This document shows, piece by piece, positions 16,960 to 26,015 of a stretch of DNA of 64,000 bases. Where the stretch lies: contig NZ_JAOEFX010000002.1 in assembly GCF_025421775.1 (NCBI RefSeq), positions 434,001 through 498,000 on the forward strand, written 5' to 3'. The DNA is from Paenarthrobacter aurescens (GTDB lineage: Bacteria > Actinomycetota > Actinomycetes > Actinomycetales > Micrococcaceae). The translations under genes and the position numbers were made by a program. Below the pieces are notes generated by a model. It worked only from the letters and a program-made list of their open reading frames with translations, did no database searches and had not been told where the DNA came from. Every line of letters begins with the position of its first letter. Within the stretch, counting starts at the first letter, position 1.

Positions 16960-18486
16960 GTGACTGTGCCTGTGAACACCAAAAATGCGGCGGCGGCGAG
17001 CGTCACGAGGCCCAGCCTCGGAGCTCAGCTCCTGCGTCGCAAGCCCATTGGCCAGATGGTCAGCGAGGCCGGAAGCAGCGAAGGAGGAACGCCGCTGGTC
17101 CGCAGCTTCGGCGTCCTCCAGCTGACCATGATCAGCGTCGGCGCCACACTTGGCACCGGCATCCTGGTGATCCTTGGCGAGTCCGTGCCGCTGGCTGGTC
17201 CGGCCATCTGGATCTCGTTTGTGATCGCGGGTTTGGCCGCGCTGCTCTCGGCTGTGTCCTACGCCGAAATGGCGGGGCTCGTTCCGGTGGCAGGCTCCAG
17301 TTACTCCTACTCCTACGCCACCATGGGCGAAGGCATGGCCTGGATCTGCGGTTGGTGCCTGGTGCTGGAGTACGCCGTCTCCGTTGCGGCGGTTGCGGTG
17401 GGGGCGGGGCAGTACGTCAACGAGACCCTGGCAGCCTTTGGGCAGTTCCTCCCCGACGCTGTCAGCCAGCCGCCGGGCGATGGCGGAGTGGCCAACCTCC
17501 CCGCGATGGTGATCGTGGTCCTGGCCATGATCCTGCTGGTCCGCGGAGCCCGCGAGAGTGCATGGATCAACACTGCGATTGTCATCATCAAGGTGGGCAT
17601 CCTGATCTTCTTCTGCGCTGTGGCCTTCACCGCCTTTAACGCAGGCAATTTCGAGCCGCTGCTGCCGATGGGTGCCGCTGGTGTTTCTGCCGCCGCATCG
17701 AGCGTCTTCTTCTCTTACATCGGCTTCGATGCAGCCTCCACCGCAGGCGAGGAAGCCAAGAACCCCAAACGTGATCTTCCCCGGGCCATCATGCTCTCCA
17801 TGGTGATCGTCACCAGCATCTATGTCCTGGTTGCGGTCGCCGCCATCGGCGCACGGCCGTGGGGCTGGTTCGACGGCACTGAAGCCGCCCTGGTGCAGAT
17901 CCTGCACGAGATCACCGGGCAGCCGTGGATCGCCCTGGTCTTCTCCGTGGGTGCAGTTCTGGCCATCGCAAGCATCGTGCTGACCGTTCTCTACGGACAG
18001 ACCCGCATCATGCTCTCCATGTCCCGTGACGGCATGATGCCCAAGGTTTTCGGACGCGTCTCCCGCCGAACAGGAACCCCTGTGGCCGGAACGCTGATCG
18101 TCGGGATCGCCGTCGCTCTTGCCGCTGGTTTGGTCCCGCTGGGCGCGCTGGCCGACGCCACCAGCATCGGCACGCTCTTTGCCTTCGCACTGGTCAACGT
18201 GGCAGTCATCTACCTGCGGCGCAACCGGCCCGACCTTGAGCGCAGCTTCCGGGTCCCGCTGTACCCGATCACGCCGATCCTGGGCACCCTGATGTGCGCC
18301 TACCTGATGCTCAACCTCGGCGCCGATACCTGGATCACCTTCGGCGTGTGGATGCTGGTGGGTATCGCCATCTACTTCGGCTACGGACGCCGGAACTCAA
18401 AGGTAGCCGCGCTCAGCGAGCAGGACTACCGTGAACTAACCACCAGGGCCGTGAGCCCGGAACCTGTGAAAGCAGAAAACTCATGA
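16960..18486 (+). CDS. APC superfamily amino acid permease, probable lysine/amine importer
   Basis: 508 aa with about 12 transmembrane segments. The first helix has the APC fingerprint TMISVGATLGTGILVILGES, and FFSYIGFDAASTAGEEAKNP is the helix-6/loop block of the family. GTG 16960 was chosen because GAAGGGA lies 8 nt upstream. The next gene, the DavB-like oxidase, overlaps it by 4 nt (ATGA), so they are translated together. This strongly suggests that the permease supplies the substrate of that enzyme. It is transcribed divergently from alr across a roughly 100-nt promoter region. Confidence 0.88.
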   Translation: MTVPVNTKNAAAASVTRPSLGAQLLRRKPIGQMVSEAGSSEGGTPLVRSFGVLQLTMISVGATLGTGILVILGESVPLAGPAIWISFVIAGLAALLSAVSYAEMAGLVPVAGSSYSYSYATMGEGMAWICGWCLVLEYAVSVAAVAVGAGQYVNETLAAFGQFLPDAVSQPPGDGGVANLPAMVIVVLAMILLVRGARESAWINTAIVIIKVGILIFFCAVAFTAFNAGNFEPLLPMGAAGVSAAASSVFFSYIGFDAASTAGEEAKNPKRDLPRAIMLSMVIVTSIYVLVAVAAIGARPWGWFDGTEAALVQILHEITGQPWIALVFSVGAVLAIASIVLTVLYGQTRIMLSMSRDGMMPKVFGRVSRRTGTPVAGTLIVGIAVALAAGLVPLGALADATSIGTLFAFALVNVAVIYLRRNRPDLERSFRVPLYPITPILGTLMCAYLMLNLGADTWITFGVWMLVGIAIYFGYGRRNSKVAALSEQDYRELTTRAVSPEPVKAENS

Positions 18487-20180
18487 CCATCGCCACCGAA
18501 CTCCCTGTCGTCGAGGAACCGGGAGCGCCTGCCGGCGCCCCGATCACCATGCTGAACCCGGACTTCCCCTTCAGTTACGACCACTACCTGGCCCACCCGG
18601 ACGGTTTGGGCTCCGTTCCCGAGGAGCTCTTCGGCACGGAAGTGGCGATCATTGGTGCTGGCCTGTCCGGGCTGGTCACCGCCTATGAGCTGATGAAGCT
18701 CGGCCTCAAGCCCGTCATCTACGAGGCCGACCAGATCGGCGGCCGCCTCCGGACAGCCAGCTTCCCCTCAGCGCCCGGCGTCGTGGCAGACCTTGGCGGC
18801 ATGCGCTTCCCGGTCTCCGGCAAGGCCTTCTACCACTACGTGGACCTGCTTGGCCTGGACACCCAGGACTTCCCGAACCCGATGGCGCCGGCTACGTCCA
18901 GTACGGTGATCGAGCTCGCGGGTAAGAAGCACTACGCCACCACAGCCGATGAATTGCCGGAGTTCTTCCGCGAAGTGGCCGACGCCTGGAAAGCCGCAGT
19001 CAACGATGGCGCCGCTTTCGCTGAGATGCAGGATGCCATCAAAGCCCGCGACACCAAGCGCATCAAGGAACTGTGGAACGCGCTCCTCCCGGAGCTCGAC
19101 GAGCAGACCTTCTACGGCTTCATCGCTGCCAGCAAGTCCTTCAAGGAGGCCGGCTTCGCACACCGCGAGGCGTTCGGCCAAGTGGGCTTTGGCACCGGTG
19201 GCTGGGACACCGACTTCCCCAACTCGATCCTCGAGATCCTCCGAGTGGTTTACACCGACGCCGATGATCAGCACCGCTCCATTGCGGGGGGAGCGCAAAG
19301 GCTCCCCGAGGCACTCTGGAACCACGCGCCGTCGAACCTTACTTACTGGCCCCAAGGCACCTCCCTGGCATCCCTGCACAGCGGTTCCCCGCGCGGAGCC
19401 GTGGACAACATCCGCCGCGCAGAGAACGGCGACCTGCTGGTCCGCGAAAACTGGGGCCGCGAAGCCACCTACCAAGCAGTGGTGACCACCTGCCAGTCCT
19501 GGCTGCTGTCCACGAGGATCCACACCGAAGAGGCGTTGTTCCCGGCGGAGCTGTGGACCGCGATCGAACGCTCCCACTACATGCAGTCATCCAAGACGTT
19601 CGTGATGGTGGACCGCCCGTTCTGGAAGGACATCGACCCCGAGACCGGCCGCGAAGTCTTGTCCATGACGCTCACCGACCGCCTCAACCGGGCAACGTAC
19701 CTGCTCGACGACGGTCCGGACAAGCCTGCTGTCATGCTCCTGTCCTACACATGGAACGATGACGCGCTGAAGTGGCTGGCCCTGAGTGCGGAGGAGCGGG
19801 TCAAGCTGATGCTGCATTCGCTGCAGCAGATTTACCCGGGCGTGGACATCGCCAGCCACATCGTTGGACAGCCGATCACCGTGTCGTGGGAGGCCGACCC
19901 CAACTTCATGGGCGCCTTCAAGGCCAACCTGCCCGGGCACTACCGCTACCAGCAGCGGCTCTTCACACATTTCAAGCAGGACCAGCTGCCGGAAAGCCAA
20001 CGCGGCATCTTCCTCGCCGGCGATGACGTTTCCTTCACCGCCGGTTGGGCCGAGGGTGCCGTGACCACCGGCCTCAATGCTGTGTGGGGTGTGGTGAACC
20101 ACCTGGGTGGCTCGTCCGCTGCCGGTAACCCCGGCCCGGGTGACCTCCTGGACGAACTCGGCCCGATCAGCCTGGACTGA
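18483..20180 (+). CDS. davB: FAD-dependent L-lysine 2-monooxygenase-like enzyme (DavB type)
   Basis: 565 aa flavoprotein of the amine-oxidase fold. The dinucleotide site is VAIIGAGLSGLVTAYELMKL (about residues 53-72), with the GGRLR motif and LGGMRFP following. The segments FYHYVDLLGL, GFGTGGWDTDFPNS, YMQSSKTFVMVDRPFW, SMTLTDRL and FLAGDDVSFTAGWAEGAV agree closely with what I recall of Pseudomonas putida DavB. The length is also the same, about 560 aa. DavB oxidatively decarboxylates L-lysine to 5-aminovaleramide and CO2. Tryptophan or phenylalanine monooxygenase and plain L-amino-acid oxidase are related alternatives. The DavA-like amidase in the same locus favours lysine. Confidence 0.75.
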   Translation: MTIATELPVVEEPGAPAGAPITMLNPDFPFSYDHYLAHPDGLGSVPEELFGTEVAIIGAGLSGLVTAYELMKLGLKPVIYEADQIGGRLRTASFPSAPGVVADLGGMRFPVSGKAFYHYVDLLGLDTQDFPNPMAPATSSTVIELAGKKHYATTADELPEFFREVADAWKAAVNDGAAFAEMQDAIKARDTKRIKELWNALLPELDEQTFYGFIAASKSFKEAGFAHREAFGQVGFGTGGWDTDFPNSILEILRVVYTDADDQHRSIAGGAQRLPEALWNHAPSNLTYWPQGTSLASLHSGSPRGAVDNIRRAENGDLLVRENWGREATYQAVVTTCQSWLLSTRIHTEEALFPAELWTAIERSHYMQSSKTFVMVDRPFWKDIDPETGREVLSMTLTDRLNRATYLLDDGPDKPAVMLLSYTWNDDALKWLALSAEERVKLMLHSLQQIYPGVDIASHIVGQPITVSWEADPNFMGAFKANLPGHYRYQQRLFTHFKQDQLPESQRGIFLAGDDVSFTAGWAEGAVTTGLNAVWGVVNHLGGSSAAGNPGPGDLLDELGPISLD

Positions 20181-20196
20181 GTTCCCCGGATACGTT

Positions 20197-20304
20197 GCGA
20201 GGCCCGCTCTGCGCCCCCAACCAATCGCAGGGCCCACACGGCCCGGGTTCCCTGGCTAAGCTTGCGAAGTCAGGGAGGCGGTGGGGATGCAGAGCGGGCC
20301 TCGC
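20197..20304. repeat. Long structured inverted repeat between davB and carbonic anhydrase genes
   Basis: GCGAGGCCCGCTCTGC (20197-20212) is repeated as its exact reverse complement at 20289-20304. Pairing continues imperfectly inward (CCCCCAACC against GGTGGGG). A second stem inside uses TCCCTG and CAGGGA (about 20248-20276). The element lies between two convergent genes. It could be a bidirectional terminator or a REP-like interspersed element. Confidence 0.6.
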
Positions 20305-20312
20305 GTTCGGCG

Positions 20313-20831
20313 TTAAGCGTGCATCTCCCGGTGCGCAGCCGCGAGTTCCTTGTAATGGGCTGCGTTGTGCTTCACGCCATCGAACTCCTCATCGGTTAGC
20401 TCACGGCGAACCTTGGCAGGGACGCCGGCAACGAGGGAGCGCGGGGGAATCACTGTGCCCTCCAGAACCACGGCACCTGCGGCAATGAGCGATCCAGATC
20501 CGATCACTGCGCCGTTGAGGATGGTGGCACTCATGCCGATGAGGCAGTCGTCCTCAACAGTGCAGCCGTGAACTACTGCGCTGTGGCCTACGGAGACGCG
20601 CTCGCCCACCGTGCAGGGGAACCCGGGGTCGGCGTGGAGGACTACGTTGTCCTGAAGATTGGAGCCGGCACCGACGCTGATCGCGGCGGTATCGGCCCGG
20701 ACTGAGACGCCGTAGAAGGCGCTGGAGTCCTCGGCCAGAGTGGCCTTTCCGATGATCGATGCAGTGGGCGCCACGAAAGCGGATTCATGGATGGCCGGGG
20801 TGTCCCCGGCGAAAGTGTAAGAGGGAGCCAT
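20313..20831 (-). CDS. Gamma-class carbonic anhydrase family protein
   Basis: 172 aa left-handed beta-helix protein with hexapeptide repeats. It has the family metal-binding pattern: His in NLQDNVVLHAD (about residue 66) and two His in VGHSAVVHGC (about 83 and 88). SLVAGVPAKVRREL closes the helix, as in PaaY/YrdA proteins. Members are zinc carbonic anhydrases or thioesterase-like proteins; activity cannot be decided here. TAAGCT lies 6 nt before ATG 20831 and no ribosome site is evident, so the gene is probably leaderless even though a gene lies 9 nt upstream. Confidence 0.88.
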   Translation of the reverse strand: MAPSYTFAGDTPAIHESAFVAPTASIIGKATLAEDSSAFYGVSVRADTAAISVGAGSNLQDNVVLHADPGFPCTVGERVSVGHSAVVHGCTVEDDCLIGMSATILNGAVIGSGSLIAAGAVVLEGTVIPPRSLVAGVPAKVRRELTDEEFDGVKHNAAHYKELAAAHREMHA

Positions 20832-20837
20832 TGAGCC

Positions 20838-20843
20838 AGCTTA
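20838..20843 (-). promoter_or_regulatory. -10 element for leaderless carbonic anhydrase transcript
   Basis: TAAGCT sits 6 nt upstream of ATG 20831 and overlaps the stop codon of the upstream methyltransferase gene. Confidence 0.4.
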
Positions 20844-21506
20844 GTTGGGCAACGGGGTGCGGAGGACCAGGAATTGGTAGTGCTGGACCCAGTTGCCCGC
20901 GCCGGGACCGGACTCCACTCCCACACCCTCGGGCCACGTCCGGAAATGCTCAACCGAACCATGCTCGCCGAAAATCCTGAGTACGGTGTCATCACTGCGG
21001 CGGCTGAAGAACCGCCGCGGTTCGTCCAGGTCCTCCGGGTTGAGGACCTCACAGTCCTCACCTGACCAGAGTCCGACGGCGATTGGCGCACCAGGTGCGG
21101 TGACCCGCACCAGTTCGCTGACGACGTCGTGAATTCCGCTGTTGGGGACGTGCAGAAGCGTGCTCATGGTCCACGCAGCTGAAAAGACGGCATCCGCGAA
21201 GGGCAGGCTGCGGCCGCTGGCAACGGTAGCCTCCAACCCGGCCGAGCGCGCCAGGTGGACGCTCTCAGAGGACAAGTCCACCCCGGTGTAGTGCAATCCG
21301 GCGCGGACAAACTCCAAGCCCTCAACGCCCGTGCCGCACCCCAGCTCGAACAAGGAATGACGGTGTTCGGATTTCAGGAGCCGGATGAACCATTTTCTGC
21401 ACTCGACACGGTGTGGCGTGAGCGCGCGGGTGTTCCGGACAGGCGCCTGACGGTCGTAGTAGACCGCCAAATCAGCTTCGTGCTCGGCGTGAGGAATGCC
21501 CCGCAT
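20841..21506 (-). CDS. Class I SAM-dependent methyltransferase
   Basis: 221 aa. Motif I FELGCGTGVEGLEF (about residues 53-66) and motif II YTGVDLSSESVHLAR identify an S-adenosylmethionine-binding Rossmann fold. The post-motif region SGRSLPFADAVFSAAWTMST fits a Methyltransf_11/25-type enzyme that acts on a small molecule. The substrate is unknown and the neighbours give no clue. TATGCT lies 6 nt before ATG 21506, so a leaderless transcript is likely. The gene ends 9 nt before the carbonic anhydrase start. Confidence 0.82.
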   Translation of the reverse strand: MRGIPHAEHEADLAVYYDRQAPVRNTRALTPHRVECRKWFIRLLKSEHRHSLFELGCGTGVEGLEFVRAGLHYTGVDLSSESVHLARSAGLEATVASGRSLPFADAVFSAAWTMSTLLHVPNSGIHDVVSELVRVTAPGAPIAVGLWSGEDCEVLNPEDLDEPRRFFSRRSDDTVLRIFGEHGSVEHFRTWPEGVGVESGPGAGNWVQHYQFLVLRTPLPN

Positions 21507-21512
21507 ACCCCC

Positions 21513-21518
21513 AGCATA
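21513..21518 (-). promoter_or_regulatory. -10 element for leaderless methyltransferase transcript
   Basis: TATGCT reads on the minus strand 6 nt upstream of ATG 21506. Confidence 0.45.
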
Positions 21519-21527
21519 GGAGCGGCG

Positions 21528-22379
21528 TTAGTTGAACACCACGGTCCGGGTGCCGTCCAGGAGCACGCGGTGTTCGGCGTGCCACTGAACTGCTTGGGTC
21601 AGCGTACGGCCTTCGACGTCGCGGCCCATCTGGACAAACTGTGCAGCTGTGCGGGCGTGGTCAACGCGGATGACTTCCTGCTCGATGATCGGGCCCTCGT
21701 CGAGGTCCGCCGTCACATAGTGGGCGGTGGCGCCAATGATCTTCACACCGCGGGCGTGTGCCTGGTGGTACGGCTTGGCGCCCTTGAAGGAGGGTAGGAA
21801 CGAGTGGTGGATGTTGATGGCCTTGCCGTTCAACTCCGTGCAGAGATCGTTGGAGAGGACCTGCATGTAGCGGGCAAGTACGGTCAGTTCCACGTCGTGT
21901 TCGGCGATGAGCTTCAGGAGCTGCGCCTCGGCCTGGGGCTTGGTTTCCGGCGTCACGGGGATGTGGTGGAACGGAATGCCGTAGAACTCCGCCAACGACT
22001 CCAGATCGCGGTGGTTGGACACGATGGCCGGAACCTCAATGGGCAGGGTTCCGGTGCGCTGCTGGAACAGCAGGTCGTTGAGGCAGTGCGCGTCTTTGGA
22101 GCAGAGGATGATGGTGCGGACCTTTTCCCCCACGGGGTTGATCTGCCAGGTCATGCCGAAGGATTCGGCTACCGGACGCAGCGCGGTCGCCAGTTCGTCC
22201 TGGGAGGACGACGTCGATGCCTCCACGCGCATGAAAAAGTTACCTGTGCTGGGGCTTCCGTACTGCTGGGAATCGGCAATATTGCAGCCGGCCTCCAAGA
22301 GGGCGCCCGCGACAGCATGGACGATGCCGGGGCGGTCAGGGCAGGACAGTGTTACAACGAAAGCGGTGGAGTCAGTCAC
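21528..22379 (-). CDS. purU: Formyltetrahydrofolate deformylase
   Basis: 283 aa. An N-terminal ACT domain (FVVTLSCPDRPGIVHAVAG, about residues 6-24) precedes a formyl-transferase-like catalytic domain. Active-site features are the Asn/His/Asp set in INIHHSFLPSFKGAKPYHQA and GATAHYVTADLDEGPII. The enzyme hydrolyses 10-formyl-THF to formate and THF, which balances one-carbon pools and supplies formate for PurT-type purine synthesis. GTG 22379 was chosen because TAGGCT lies 7 nt upstream; a longer frame from 22463 adds residues outside the family. Divergent from glyA, another one-carbon gene. Confidence 0.93.
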   Translation of the reverse strand: MTDSTAFVVTLSCPDRPGIVHAVAGALLEAGCNIADSQQYGSPSTGNFFMRVEASTSSSQDELATALRPVAESFGMTWQINPVGEKVRTIILCSKDAHCLNDLLFQQRTGTLPIEVPAIVSNHRDLESLAEFYGIPFHHIPVTPETKPQAEAQLLKLIAEHDVELTVLARYMQVLSNDLCTELNGKAINIHHSFLPSFKGAKPYHQAHARGVKIIGATAHYVTADLDEGPIIEQEVIRVDHARTAAQFVQMGRDVEGRTLTQAVQWHAEHRVLLDGTRTVVFN

Positions 22380-22386
22380 ACGATCA

Positions 22387-22392
22387 AGCCTA
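22387..22392 (-). promoter_or_regulatory. -10 element for leaderless purU transcript
   Basis: TAGGCT reads on the minus strand 7 nt before GTG 22379, with no ribosome site between. Confidence 0.45.
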
Positions 22393-22615
22393 CCTGTGCC
22401 GCGTTGTTGTACTGTTAACGGGTCGCAACTGGCGTTGGGTGGACTACCACCAGGGAGCGGCAATCATGAAGACCACGGATCGTACGCCTGGGCCGAGGGT
22501 CATGTCTTACCGTTGCACGCACGTGACCGATCCCTCCGTCAAAAAGGGGACGCGGGAATGCTGCTGCCGGTAGCCTGACCTGTAGCACCACCCGTTGCCT
22601 AGCCAGGAGATTTCC

Positions 22616-23911
22616 GTGACTACCACAACCACTTCCGCGTCTGTCAGCAACCAGTCGCTCGCCGATCTCGATCCCGAGATTGCAGCAGTCCTCAACCAGG
22701 AGCTTGGCCGCCAGCGCGGCACCCTGGAAATGATTGCGTCCGAAAACTTCGCCCCCCGCGCCGTCATGGAAGCCCAGGGCTCCGTCCTGACCAACAAGTA
22801 CGCCGAGGGCTACCCGGGCCGCCGCTACTACGGCGGTTGTGAATACGTAGACATCGCTGAGCAGCTCGCCATCGACCGCGTCAAGGAACTGTTCGGCGCC
22901 GAGTACGCCAACGTCCAGCCGCACTCCGGTGCCCAGGCAAACGCTGCAGCACTGTCGGCCATGATCACCCCGGGCGACAAGATCCTCGGCCTGTCCCTGG
23001 CACACGGTGGCCACCTGACCCACGGGATGAAGCTCAACTTCTCCGGCAAGCTCTACAACGTAGCTGCTTACCAGGTTGAAGAAGACAACTTCCGCATTGA
23101 CATGGACAAGCTCCGCGAGCAGGCCATCGCCGAGAAGCCGCAGGTCATCATCGCCGGCTGGTCGGCCTACCCCCGTCACCTCGACTTCGCTGCCTTCCGC
23201 TCCATCGCCGACGAGGTTGGCGCCCTCCTCTGGACTGACATGGCTCACTTCGCCGGTCTGGTTGCTGCCGGCCTGCACCCGAGCCCGGTCCCGCACTCCG
23301 ACGTCGTCACCTCCACGGTGCACAAGACCCTCGCAGGTCCGCGTTCCGGTGTGATCCTTGGCAAGCAGGAGTGGGCCAAGAAGCTCAACTCCAACGTCTT
23401 CCCGGGCCAGCAGGGCGGTCCGCTCATGCACGTCATCGCGGCCAAGGCTGTTGCCTTCAAGATCGCCGGCAGCGAAGAGTTCAAGGAGCGCCAGGAGCGG
23501 GTCCTCGAGGGTGCCAAGATCATCGCTGACCGTTTGAACCAGTCCGACGTCGCCGAAGCCGGCGTCTCCGTCCTCACCGGCGGCACCGACGTTCACCTGG
23601 TCCTGGTTGACCTCCGCAACTCGCAGCTGGACGGCCAGCAGGCCGAAGACCTCCTGCACTCCGTAGGCATCACCGTGAACCGCAACGCTGTTCCGTTCGA
23701 CCCCCGCCCGCCGATGGTCACCTCCGGCCTCCGCATCGGTACGCCTGCCCTGGCCACCCGCGGATTCGGTGCCACCGAGTTCACCGAGGTTGCCGAGATC
23801 ATTGCCACCGCGCTGAAGGCGGGCGCCGCCGCCGACGTCGACAGCCTCCAGGCCCGCGTCGACAAACTGGCCGCTGACTTCCCGCTGTACCCGCAGCACG
23901 AGCAGTGGTAA
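22616..23911 (+). CDS. glyA: Serine hydroxymethyltransferase
   Basis: 431 aa PLP enzyme that converts serine and THF to glycine and 5,10-methylene-THF. The PLP lysine lies in [16 protein letters not shown] (about residue 241). The N-terminal [20 protein letters not shown] and [18 protein letters not shown] blocks are diagnostic. GTG 22616 has AGGAG 6 nt upstream. It is followed by folD, which uses its methylene-THF product; a hairpin lies between them. A long divergent region separates it from purU. Confidence 0.96.
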   Translation: MTTTTTSASVSNQSLADLDPEIAAVLNQELGRQRGTLEMIASENFAPRAVMEAQGSVLTNKYAEGYPGRRYYGGCEYVDIAEQLAIDRVKELFGAEYANVQPHSGAQANAAALSAMITPGDKILGLSLAHGGHLTHGMKLNFSGKLYNVAAYQVEEDNFRIDMDKLREQAIAEKPQVIIAGWSAYPRHLDFAAFRSIADEVGALLWTDMAHFAGLVAAGLHPSPVPHSDVVTSTVHKTLAGPRSGVILGKQEWAKKLNSNVFPGQQGGPLMHVIAAKAVAFKIAGSEEFKERQERVLEGAKIIADRLNQSDVAEAGVSVLTGGTDVHLVLVDLRNSQLDGQQAEDLLHSVGITVNRNAVPFDPRPPMVTSGLRIGTPALATRGFGATEFTEVAEIIATALKAGAAADVDSLQARVDKLAADFPLYPQHEQW

Positions 23912-23965
23912 ATCCGCGTTTCCGCGGCTAAGCAACGCATCACCCGGTCCTTGAACCGGAGCCCA

Positions 23966-24001
23966 CGGGATCCGCCGCCACACCTACGGCGGCGGGTCCC
24001 G
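23966..24001 (+). terminator. Hairpin between glyA and folD
   Basis: CGGGATCCGCCGCC (23966-23979) pairs with GGCGGCGGGTCCCG (23988-24001), with one T-G wobble and an 8-nt loop. There is no strong T-tract, so it may be a weak terminator or a processing structure between the two one-carbon genes. Confidence 0.55.
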
Positions 24002-24044
24002 TTGGCATGAGCCATTAGGTCACCCACCAGAAAGAGCAGATGGA

Positions 24045-24938
24045 ATGACACAGTCCACCGCACAGATCCTTGACGGCAAGGCCACCGCCGCAGCCATCAA
24101 GGCAGAACTGACCACTCGCGTTTCCGTCCTGGCTGCCAAGGGAATCGTCCCCGGCCTGGGCACCATCCTGGTGGGTTCCGATCCCGGCAGCACCTGGTAC
24201 GTCGGCGGCAAGCACAAGGACTGCGCCGAGGTTGGCATCCAGTCCATCCGCCGCGACCTCCCCGAGGACATCAGCCAGGAAGAGCTCCTGAAAGTAGTCC
24301 GCGAGCTCAACGACAACCCGGAATGCACCGGCTACATCGTCCAGCTTCCGCTGCCCAAGCACATTGACCAGGACGTCATCCTGGAAGCCATGGACCCCGA
24401 GAAGGATGCCGATGGCCTGCACCCCATGAACCTTGGCCGCCTGGTGGCCAACGTGAACGGTGAGATGAAGTCCCCGCTGCCCTGCACGCCCAAGGGCTGT
24501 GTGGAGTTGCTGCGGCGCCACAACATTGAACTCAAAGGCAAGCGCGTCCTGGTGGTGGGCCGCGGCGTCACCATCGGCCGCCCCATCGGTCTCCTGCTGA
24601 CCCGCAAGGAAGTCAACGCCACGGTCATCCTCGCGCACACCGGAACGGTGGACCTGCCCGCGGAACTGAAGCAGGCCGACGTCGTGATCGCCGCTGCCGG
24701 CGTGCCGCACATGATCAAGGCTGAAGACCTCAAGCCGGGTGCAATAGTGCTCGACGTCGGCGTCAGCCGCGTGGACGACGGCAACGGCAAGGCTGTTGTT
24801 ACCGGAGATGTGGACCCGGCAGCTGCCGACGTCGCCGCCTGGCTGTCCCCGAACCCGGGTGGCGTAGGCCCGATGACCCGTGCCATGCTGCTCGCGAACG
24901 TCGTGGAGAGTGCTGAGCGCCAGGCGGGCATCGCCTAG
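24045..24938 (+). CDS. folD: Methylenetetrahydrofolate dehydrogenase / methenyl-THF cyclohydrolase
   Basis: 297 aa bifunctional cytoplasmic enzyme that oxidises methylene-THF and hydrolyses methenyl-THF. It has [20 protein letters not shown] with the catalytic lysine, the [12 protein letters not shown] substrate loop, and the PCTPKG motif. The NADP-binding block [20 protein letters not shown] follows, then [20 protein letters not shown] is the standard C-terminal signature (PGGVGPMT). Length is normal. It follows glyA and ends just before a strong intrinsic terminator (24959-24990). Confidence 0.96.
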   Translation: MTQSTAQILDGKATAAAIKAELTTRVSVLAAKGIVPGLGTILVGSDPGSTWYVGGKHKDCAEVGIQSIRRDLPEDISQEELLKVVRELNDNPECTGYIVQLPLPKHIDQDVILEAMDPEKDADGLHPMNLGRLVANVNGEMKSPLPCTPKGCVELLRRHNIELKGKRVLVVGRGVTIGRPIGLLLTRKEVNATVILAHTGTVDLPAELKQADVVIAAAGVPHMIKAEDLKPGAIVLDVGVSRVDDGNGKAVVTGDVDPAAADVAAWLSPNPGGVGPMTRAMLLANVVESAERQAGIA

Positions 24939-24958
24939 GTTTACACGCGCTAAACGAG

Positions 24959-24990
24959 AGGGCTCTTGCAAGATTATGTGCAAGAGCCCT
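24959..24990 (+). terminator. Intrinsic terminator after folD
   Basis: AGGGCTCTTGCA (24959-24970) and TGCAAGAGCCCT (24979-24990) form a perfect 12-bp stem with an 8-nt loop, followed by TTTC. Confidence 0.85.
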
Positions 24991-25012
24991 TTCACATGTC
25001 GGTGGGCGCTAC

Positions 25013-25018
25013 TAGTCT
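25013..25018 (+). promoter_or_regulatory. -10 element for leaderless ABC exporter transcript
   Basis: TAGTCT lies 7 nt before GTG 25026, the chosen start of the exporter ATPase. Confidence 0.5.
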
Positions 25019-25025
25019 GCTGAGG

Positions 25026-26015
25026 GTGCACAATGAAGCAACCCGCTCCGCAACTCCCACTGAATCGTCGCAAACCAGCTTCGACATGAACCGACCAACC
25101 GTCATCAGCGCGCAGAACCTCACCAAGACCTATGGTGACCTCACTGCCGTGGACAACATCTCCTTCGACGTACCGGCGGGGGAGTCCTTTGGTCTGCTGG
25201 GCCCTAACGGCGCCGGCAAGTCCACCACCATGAAGATGATCGGTGGTGTCTCCCAACGCACGTCCGGCTCGCTGGCCATCATGGGCCTGGACCCTGAATC
25301 CCACGGCCCCGAGGTGAGGGCACACCTGGGCGTGGTCCCGCAGCAGGACAACCTCGACGAAGAGCTGAAAGTCCGTGAGAACCTGATTGTCTACGGTCGC
25401 TACTTCGGTTTGCCAATGAGCTACCTGAAACCGAAAGCCGACGAGCTCCTTGAGTTCGCGCAGCTGACGGACAAAGCCAACTCGAAGGTGGACGCCCTGT
25501 CAGGCGGCATGAAACGGCGGCTCACCATTGCCCGGTCGCTGATCAACGAGCCACGGATCCTGCTCCTCGACGAACCCACCACGGGCCTTGATCCGCAGGC
25601 CCGGCACATCCTCTGGGATCGCCTGTTCCGGCTCAAGGAAAGCGGCGTCACCCTTATCCTCACTACGCATTACATGGACGAGGCCGAGCAACTTTGCGAC
25701 CGCCTGATCGTGGTGGACAAGGGCAAGATCATGGCCGAAGGTTCGCCGGCCACCCTCATCCGCGAGCACTCGTCGCGCGAGGTACTCGAGCTGAGGTTCG
25801 GGTCCGAGCGGAACGCGACCATCGGCGTCGAACTTCAAGGCATCGGCGAGCGGTTGGAAACCCTCCCGGACCGCGTGCTCATTTACGCTCACGACGGCGA
25901 AGCCGCGTTGGAGCAGGTCACTGCCCGCGGGCTCCGGCCGATGACCTCGCTGGTGCGCCGCTCGTCGTTGGAGGACGTGTTCCTGCGGCTCACGGGTAGG
26001 AGCCTTGTTGACTGA
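25026..26015 (+). CDS. ABC-2 exporter ATP-binding protein (DrrA/NodI type)
   Basis: 329 aa. Walker A GPNGAGKSTTMKM (about residue 60), signature LSGGMKRRLTIARSL and Walker B RILLLDEPTTGLDPQ mark a single ATPase domain. The C-terminal extension of about 90 residues is typical of DrrA/NodI drug or polysaccharide exporters. GTG 25026 is chosen on the -10-like TAGTCT 7 nt upstream. It overlaps the first permease gene. Two ABC-2 permeases follow, giving a complete ATPase-permease-permease exporter. Substrate unknown; DrrAB-like members export drugs or lipids. Confidence 0.88.
   Translation: MHNEATRSATPTESSQTSFDMNRPTVISAQNLTKTYGDLTAVDNISFDVPAGESFGLLGPNGAGKSTTMKMIGGVSQRTSGSLAIMGLDPESHGPEVRAHLGVVPQQDNLDEELKVRENLIVYGRYFGLPMSYLKPKADELLEFAQLTDKANSKVDALSGGMKRRLTIARSLINEPRILLLDEPTTGLDPQARHILWDRLFRLKESGVTLILTTHYMDEAEQLCDRLIVVDKGKIMAEGSPATLIREHSSREVLELRFGSERNATIGVELQGIGERLETLPDRVLIYAHDGEAALEQVTARGLRPMTSLVRRSSLEDVFLRLTGRSLVD

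Noticed and set aside
18483..20180. Tryptophan 2-monooxygenase or plain L-amino-acid oxidase
   Set aside because: The length and many internal blocks fit DavB better and a DavA-like amidase lies nearby; not fully excluded.
22415..23983. 522-codon open frame antisense to glyA
   Set aside because: It is the mirror of a highly conserved gene in GC-rich DNA; its translation has no recognisable domain.
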